A stretch of 9,509 nucleotides of DNA, taken from assembly GCA_030631385.1 (NCBI GenBank), contig DAOVLG010000041.1:1-9509 (forward strand), in the 5' to 3' direction. Of the stretch, positions 5,393 through 9,509 are shown one piece after another; position 1 is the stretch's first letter; each line of letters starts with the position of its first letter. Position numbers and translations under genes: made by a program. This DNA comes from Candidatus Coatesiibacteriota bacterium. Lineage in GTDB: Bacteria; RBG-13-66-14. The notes beneath the pieces were generated by a model. That model was not told the origin of the DNA, ran no database searches, and worked only from the letters and a program-made list of their open reading frames with translations.

Positions 5393-6643
5393 TCAGCGGT
5401 CCAGCGGATAGAGACGGTACGGTTCGACGCTTTCGGCGAAATCATCGGCGCCGGCCCCCCAGAGGGCAATAAGCTCCTCCACACCGATCCCGCCGGCGAT
5501 GAGTCGGTTCAGCGAATCGTCTCCCACCATCCGTTGGAGGTATCGTACGTCCACGGACAGCGTGCCGGCGTGGCGGACGGTGAGGAAATCGTAGCCGTAG
5601 ACCGCCAGGAGGAGGGGGTCGAACAGACGCCGATCGGTGAGGAGAATCTCCACCCCCCGGCAGGGCTCGCCGTCGTACCGTCCGTCGCTGGGCCTTCGGG
5701 GGGTGAACTCGACCGTGGTGTACGCCGCACCGGGACAGTGGGCCTCCCAGTAGAGCGCCAGTCCCTCGGCGTCCAACCACGGCGCCCCTACTCTCTCGAA
5801 GGGTTTCTGGGTCCCCCGCCCCACCGAGAGGTTGGCCGGCTCGAAGAGGCCGACGCCGGGATACACGAGGGCCCCCTCAAAACGGATCAGATTCGGCGAC
5901 GGCGGACGCCAGTTCGGCTCACCCCCCTGTTCGTCATAGTAACTCAGGGGATCGTAACCCGCCAGTTGGACGATCTCAACCTCGGCGCCTGGGAGGAGTT
6001 CGCCGGCGATCATGAGGGCCAGTTCGCCCGGGGTAAGGCCGTATCGGATCGGGATGGGCAGCTTGCCGACGAACGAGCCGGAAACGCCGTCCGGCAGAGG
6101 CCCGCCGATCCGCGCCCCCAGCGGACAGGGGCGGTCCAGGACAACGAGGGGAACACCCGCCTCCCGGCAGGCCGCAAGACACAGGTAGAGGGTCGAGGTG
6201 TAGGTGAAGAAACGGACGCCGACGTCGTTCAGGTCGTAGACCAGGACGTCCAATCCATCCAACTCGGTGGGATCCGGCGCCCTGCCGCGGCCGTAGAGAC
6301 TCCTTACGGGAAGGCCGGTGGCCCCCTCCACCGAATCGCCCAGGCTGCCGAAGGAATCGGCCCCCAGTCCGTGCTCCGGGGCATAGAGCCATGCCAGCTC
6401 AACGTTCCCGGACCGGTTCAACAGCTCCCAGCTCGGTACGTCCCCCCGTCCTACACTCGCCGCGTTGCAGACGAGGGCGACCCGCCGGCCGCTCAGGGTA
6501 CCAAAGTCGTCATCCACCAGCACATCAATCCCCATCCCGAAGGGAATGGGGTGGTCCTCGAGCGGCTGATCCACCTCGGACGATCCGCCGCCCAGGCAGC
6601 CGGTTACAAACAACGCCGTCAAAAGCAGGGGTGAAGGCTTCAC
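5393..6643 (-). CDS. namZ: DUF1343 / NamZ-like exo-beta-N-acetylmuramidase lipoprotein
   Basis: This 416-aa protein matches the DUF1343 family, whose characterised members (NamZ, GH171) remove terminal MurNAc from peptidoglycan fragments during cell-wall turnover. The N-terminus has a lipoprotein signal with lipobox VTGC and lipidated Cys16, so it should be membrane-anchored outside the cytoplasm. Family blocks in order: GIDVLV (38-43), RRVALVCN, APEHG with E90, TGLPVRSLYG (109-118), YDLNDVGVRFFTYTSTL (136-152), VVLDRPCPLG (167-176), FVGKLPIPIRYGLTPGELAL (191-210), RPPSPNLI (246-253), YPGVGLFEPANLSVGRGTQKPF and GAPW. The Asn of the usual DRPNP is Cys here, and EGTN-like residues are replaced by EPAN; the effect is unknown. 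The GTG start overlaps the diguanylate cyclase stop by 4 nt (GTGA), implying translational coupling. Substrate activity is inferred from the family. Confidence 0.88.
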   Translation of the reverse strand: MKPSPLLLTALFVTGCLGGGSSEVDQPLEDHPIPFGMGIDVLVDDDFGTLSGRRVALVCNAASVGRGDVPSWELLNRSGNVELAWLYAPEHGLGADSFGSLGDSVEGATGLPVRSLYGRGRAPDPTELDGLDVLVYDLNDVGVRFFTYTSTLYLCLAACREAGVPLVVLDRPCPLGARIGGPLPDGVSGSFVGKLPIPIRYGLTPGELALMIAGELLPGAEVEIVQLAGYDPLSYYDEQGGEPNWRPPSPNLIRFEGALVYPGVGLFEPANLSVGRGTQKPFERVGAPWLDAEGLALYWEAHCPGAAYTTVEFTPRRPSDGRYDGEPCRGVEILLTDRRLFDPLLLAVYGYDFLTVRHAGTLSVDVRYLQRMVGDDSLNRLIAGGIGVEELIALWGAGADDFAESVEPYRLYPLDR

Positions 6644-8241
6644 ACCAACGGATTGCGAGGGTCCAGTCCTCCCAACTCGGGCAGGTTGAGTTTCGTGGGT
6701 ATCTCCTCCGACGGGCTCTTCTGGGTGTCGCTCCAGAGGGTGACCCGGTTACGACCGTGTCCCTTGGCGTCGTAGAGCGCCTGATCGGCCATCCTCACCA
6801 GCTCCTCCCGGAAGGAGGTGTCGTCGGGCATGGTGGCCACCCCGCCGGAGATGGTGATCCGCCGCTTCAGGGGATGAGAAGGCCCGTGGGGCAGCTTCTC
6901 GACGGCCATGCGGGTCCTCTCCGCGAGCGCCAGGGCCTCCTCCGAGCCGGACTCGGGTAGGATCACCGCGATCTCCTCGCCGCCGTAACGGGCCGGGAAG
7001 TCGGTGTCCCGGACGGTGTCCCTGATCGCCCGCGCCACGGTCCGCAGGGCGAGGTCCCCCTCACGGTGACCGTAATAATCGTTGTACTTCTTGAAGTGGT
7101 CCAGGTCGAAGATTACCAGGGAGAGGGTATGGCTGTAACGGACGGAGCGTTTCGTCTCCCCGTCCAGCGCTTCCTCGAAGCTGCGGCGGTTTGGGAGCTC
7201 GGTCAGGGCGTCGGTGAAGGCGAAGCTCGAGAGCTGCTCGTTGAGGTTGGCGTTATCTATGGCCACCGAGGCCGTGTTGGCGAGGATCGCCAGAAGACGG
7301 ACATCCTCGGAAGAATAGTTCCTCGGCTGGAAGTCGTCAACGAATAGGAGCCCCTTGAAGTGGCCGCCGGAGAAGAGGGGGGTGGCGACGAAGGCAGCGA
7401 TGCCGGCGTTCCTTGCCGCCGTCCCCTCGCCCGGGGCGTGGACCGAAAGATCGGACACGACGACGGGCTCCAGATTGCGCATCAGGCGCCAGGCGATGCT
7501 CCCCTCCCGAACCGGCCAGGTGGCGTCGGGCTTGACCATCACGTTCAGCCCCTTCACCGCGGTCAGCCGCATCAGGTTCTCCCCCGGGTCGAAGAGTGAG
7601 ATAGAGCCCGCCTTGGATCCGGTTATCCGGCAGGCATGCTCCAGGATCCGGTTGAAGAGGATCTGCAGAGTGCCTGAGGAAGACAGGAGGTTCGAGACCT
7701 CAAGGACGGACTCGAGCTCCTCGATCATGCGCTGCACCTGGGTAAAGAGGTAGGCGTTGTGGATGGCGGACCCGATCCCCGAGGCGAGGGCGCCGAGCAG
7801 GCGGGCGTCGTAGGTGCCGAAGGCGTCGGGCTCATCGGACTCGCAGTCGAGGACGGCGATGACCTTCCCGCCGAAGGCTACCGGAACCGCAATCTCACTG
7901 CGGCCGTCCTCCCCCTCGGGATGTACGGAGATGTAGCGCGGCTCCTTTCGCGTGTCGGGAACGATGATCGCCCGGTTGGTCCGCACCACCTCACCGGTCA
8001 CGCCCTGCGAATCGGGGAAGCGCGCGCCGGCCATCGGCTCGTAGTTACGCCCGACGATGGTGTGCACCTCGAGCTCGCCCTCGGAGGGATGGTGCAACAC
8101 GATCGCGCAGTTGCGGTAACCCAACTGCTCCACGACGACCCGGGCTATCCGGCCCAGCATCTCGGAGAGATCTAAAGAACCGGTCAGCGCCCGACCGACC
8201 GCCTCAAAGACCTCTATCTGCTCGATCCGATCCCCGTTCAA
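6640..8241 (-). CDS. GAF-GAF-GGDEF diguanylate cyclase
   Basis: This 533-aa cytoplasmic cyclase is predicted to make c-di-GMP from two GTP. Two GAF sensor domains lie at about residues 25-165 and 190-332, joined by a helical linker (165-190), with a C-terminal GGDEF domain at 335-503. Catalytic features are intact: FTDALTELPNRRSF (342-355), metal-binding D379 in FDLDHFKKYND, N387, the signature GGEEI (420-424, GGEEF variant) and the closing ADQALYDAKGHGRNRV. An I-site RDTD (411-414) with the usual spacing predicts product inhibition. About 30 polar residues follow the domain. The GAF ligands are unknown. The start is TTG, with AGGAG (8255-8251) 9 nt upstream. A good promoter lies about 95 nt upstream, and the stop overlaps the NamZ-like start, so the two form an operon. 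Confidence 0.95.
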   Translation of the reverse strand: MNGDRIEQIEVFEAVGRALTGSLDLSEMLGRIARVVVEQLGYRNCAIVLHHPSEGELEVHTIVGRNYEPMAGARFPDSQGVTGEVVRTNRAIIVPDTRKEPRYISVHPEGEDGRSEIAVPVAFGGKVIAVLDCESDEPDAFGTYDARLLGALASGIGSAIHNAYLFTQVQRMIEELESVLEVSNLLSSSGTLQILFNRILEHACRITGSKAGSISLFDPGENLMRLTAVKGLNVMVKPDATWPVREGSIAWRLMRNLEPVVVSDLSVHAPGEGTAARNAGIAAFVATPLFSGGHFKGLLFVDDFQPRNYSSEDVRLLAILANTASVAIDNANLNEQLSSFAFTDALTELPNRRSFEEALDGETKRSVRYSHTLSLVIFDLDHFKKYNDYYGHREGDLALRTVARAIRDTVRDTDFPARYGGEEIAVILPESGSEEALALAERTRMAVEKLPHGPSHPLKRRITISGGVATMPDDTSFREELVRMADQALYDAKGHGRNRVTLWSDTQKSPSEEIPTKLNLPELGGLDPRNPLV

Positions 8242-8266
8242 GGAATCTCTCTCCTACTCATCCCAC

Positions 8267-8287
8267 ATCCCGGTCGAGGGCCGGGAT
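8267..8287. repeat. Inverted repeat in the leader of the diguanylate cyclase gene
   Basis: ATCCCGG (8267-8273) and CCGGGAT (8281-8287) are exact reverse complements around a 7-nt loop. In the predicted mRNA this hairpin ends 11 nt upstream of the Shine-Dalgarno (8255-8251), so it could influence translation of the TTG-started gene. There is no T-tract, so termination is unlikely. The leader lacks the conserved blocks of known c-di-GMP riboswitches. Confidence 0.45.
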
Positions 8288-8336
8288 TAACGAGGATGTC
8301 ACGACCCAACCGTGCCGAAGGCAACTGTCTACATAT

Positions 8337-8365
8337 AATATAACCCACCTTACTGATGATGTCAT
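8337..8365 (-). promoter_or_regulatory. Sigma70-type promoter of the diguanylate cyclase-namZ operon
   Basis: On the minus strand, ATGACA (8365-8360) is separated by exactly 17 nt from TATATT (8342-8337), 5/6 matches at both boxes. Initiation near 8330 gives a leader of about 90 nt. It lies in the 204-nt gap between truA and the cyclase gene, so the cyclase need not depend on truA transcription. Confidence 0.6.
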
Positions 8366-8445
8366 CCCCGACGGCCGATCAAACCGGCGACCGTGGCAAA
8401 GCAGGAGACGTTATCGGGTGCAGGGTCAACAGGTTCGCAACATCT

Positions 8446-9234
8446 CTACCCATCTATAAAGAGGGTGTGAAAGGGACCCCGATCGGGATTGTAGGAGAAA
8501 CCCGCATAGCTTACCCCCGCCAGGAAAAGGCCGTGGGCCGGGGCGACGGCGGGTGCCCTTCCCCTGTCACGGGATTCTAAAAGGTCAACGATTTCATCGG
8601 GGAAAAGAGAACCGCGGCCCACCGCGAGCAGGCAACCGACTATGCTCCGCACCATCCGGTTGAGGAAGGCGTTGGCCGTAACACAGAGCCGGCGGCAGTT
8701 ACGCCCGTTCTCCAACCGGCAGTGGACGATCTCGCGAACCGTGCTTCCCCCGGGTTTCACCGGACCGCCGACGGCGGCGAAATCGCGCGGGCCCTCGAAG
8801 AGCCGTGCGGCTGCGGCCATCCTATCCCAATCCAGGGCGCCGTCAACGATCAACGCGTAGCGCTTGAAAAAGAGTGAATCGTCGGAGAGGAAAAAGTAGT
8901 TGTAGGTGCGGGCCAGGGCGTCGCGACGGGGATTGAAGCCGGCGCCGACCGTCTCGGTGTGAAGGAGGCGGATGTCCTCCGGCAGCAGAGCGCGGAGGGC
9001 TTGGTCGAGCGTGGGGGTAGGGTATCGGCGGTCCACGGTGAAGCCCGCAACCTGGCCCAGGGCGTGCACCCCGGCGTCGGTTCTGCCCGCCCCCACCGTC
9101 GGAACCCTTTCACCGTAAAAGCGCTCCAGCGCTTTTTCCAGCTCACCCTGCACCGTGCGGTGCTCCGGCTGGTACTGCCAACCGGCGAAGTCGGTACCGT
9201 CGTAGGCCAGCGCCAGGGCGTATGCGTGACTCAC
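8446..9234 (-). CDS. truA: tRNA pseudouridine synthase A
   Basis: TruA isomerises uridines at positions 38-40 in the anticodon stem-loop of many tRNAs to pseudouridine, acting as a cytoplasmic homodimer. The 262-aa length is typical. The N-terminal YDGTDFAGWQYQP block is canonical. The catalytic aspartate is D53 in GAGRTDAGVHALGQV. Other family blocks are FNPRRDALARTYNYFF, the FLNRMVRSIVG core motif and the C-terminal PAHGLFLAGVSY. Nothing essential is missing. The GTG start overlaps the stop of the upstream gene by 4 nt (GTGA), so translation is probably coupled to it. No clear terminator follows; the next gene has its own promoter. Confidence 0.97.
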   Translation of the reverse strand: MSHAYALALAYDGTDFAGWQYQPEHRTVQGELEKALERFYGERVPTVGAGRTDAGVHALGQVAGFTVDRRYPTPTLDQALRALLPEDIRLLHTETVGAGFNPRRDALARTYNYFFLSDDSLFFKRYALIVDGALDWDRMAAAARLFEGPRDFAAVGGPVKPGGSTVREIVHCRLENGRNCRRLCVTANAFLNRMVRSIVGCLLAVGRGSLFPDEIVDLLESRDRGRAPAVAPAHGLFLAGVSYAGFSYNPDRGPFHTLFIDG

Positions 9235-9509
9235 GCCGGACTCCCCGCGGTTTCCCTCTCGCCGCTGCAGGCGGCCATCTCCCCACCCGCCACGGCTCCG
9301 GAATCCACCGCGGCGAGGAGGGTCCGCAGGTAGGCCGAAATGCGGCCCCGCCCCCGATAGGCCCGCCAGCCGTCGTTTATGAGTTCCCGTCCCCCGGCCA
9401 GGCCGACGACGTAACCATCGAACACCCCCTCCAGCCTCGTCCGCAGCCGCCGTCCCAGCCCACCCGGCACCAGAGCGGTGATTCCCCGCGGGCCGGCGCC
9501 GGCCAACAG
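9231..9509 (-). CDS. 3' part of an unidentified gene, perhaps EcfT-like (cut by window edge)
   Basis: Only the C-terminal 92 residues are visible and the frame is open to the window edge, so the true start is outside. The segment includes LINDGWRAYRGRGRISAYLRTLL and then AVAGGEMAACSGE. The arrangement of an A-x-RG-like element and a later EMAA-x-x-G element is loosely reminiscent of the two Ala-Arg-Gly motifs of energy-coupling-factor T proteins, and ecfT is a frequent truA neighbour in some lineages. However, the spacing is shorter than usual and the motifs are imperfect, so this is a guess. It overlaps truA by 4 nt. The high Ala/Gly/Arg content could also reflect a poorly conserved tail of another protein. 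Confidence 0.6.
   Translation of the reverse strand: MLAGAGPRGITALVPGGLGRRLRTRLEGVFDGYVVGLAGGRELINDGWRAYRGRGRISAYLRTLLAAVDSGAVAGGEMAACSGERETAGSPA

Noticed and set aside
5360..6960. Long plus-strand open frames opposite the NamZ-like and cyclase genes
   Set aside because: They are antisense shadows with low-complexity composition and no domain, whereas the minus frames carry family motifs.
8242..8330. c-di-GMP riboswitch in the cyclase leader
   Set aside because: The conserved CAAACC-type and CGCAAAGC-type blocks and the tetraloop receptor of the c-di-GMP-I class are not present; only a simple hairpin is visible.
8334..8339. Plus-strand TATAAT
   Set aside because: There is no -35 at suitable spacing and no plus-strand gene downstream; the same AT-rich patch is better explained as the minus-strand -10 of the cyclase promoter.
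1..9509. CRISPR array, tRNA, rRNA, insertion sequence or prophage
   Set aside because: There are no regularly spaced repeats, no cloverleaf or rRNA signature, and no transposase, integrase or phage structural motifs in any frame I examined.

Overview
The window is GC-rich bacterial chromosome, and every gene I can support lies on the minus strand, so transcription runs from high to low coordinates. GTG and TTG starts are frequent, there is one 4-nt GTGA gene overlap inside the window and another at its right edge, and palindromic intergenic repeats occur. Together with a small secreted protein of no recognised family, this suggests an uncultured or poorly sampled Gram-negative-like lineage, perhaps an FCB-type candidate phylum. 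That placement is weak, because no rRNA or other firm phylogenetic marker is present.

In transcription order from the right edge: (a) the 3' part of an unidentified gene, perhaps an EcfT-like membrane protein, overlaps truA (tRNA pseudouridine synthase A) by 4 nt. (b) After a 204-nt gap holding a good sigma70-type promoter comes a GAF-GAF-GGDEF diguanylate cyclase, overlapped by 4 nt by a DUF1343/NamZ-like lipoprotein (exo-beta-N-acetylmuramidase family). Next come a 171-nt spacer with a possible ORF remnant and a 168-aa secreted protein of unknown function. (c) A roughly 530-nt stretch without a credible gene holds a long, nearly perfect inverted repeat, an extended -10 promoter and a double palindrome. 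(d) yggS (PLP homeostasis) and an MscS-type mechanosensitive channel gene form a probable pair ending in a weak terminator. (e) A degenerate-GGDEF/intact-EAL protein with its own promoter is followed by a stand-alone CheY-like receiver gene, also with its own promoter. (f) The left edge carries a structured 3' region, a rho-independent terminator and a compound palindromic intergenic repeat.

The main theme is cyclic-di-GMP turnover: a complete cyclase (b), a probable phosphodiesterase (e) and a single-domain response regulator. These are interspersed with cell-envelope functions (NamZ-like lipoprotein, MscS channel, exported protein) and housekeeping genes (truA, yggS). I found no CRISPR array, tRNA, rRNA, transposase or phage gene. 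No clearly new multi-gene system is evident. The most unusual items are the hairpin element at 4366-4444, the cyclase-NamZ translational coupling and the palindromic structures at the left edge.
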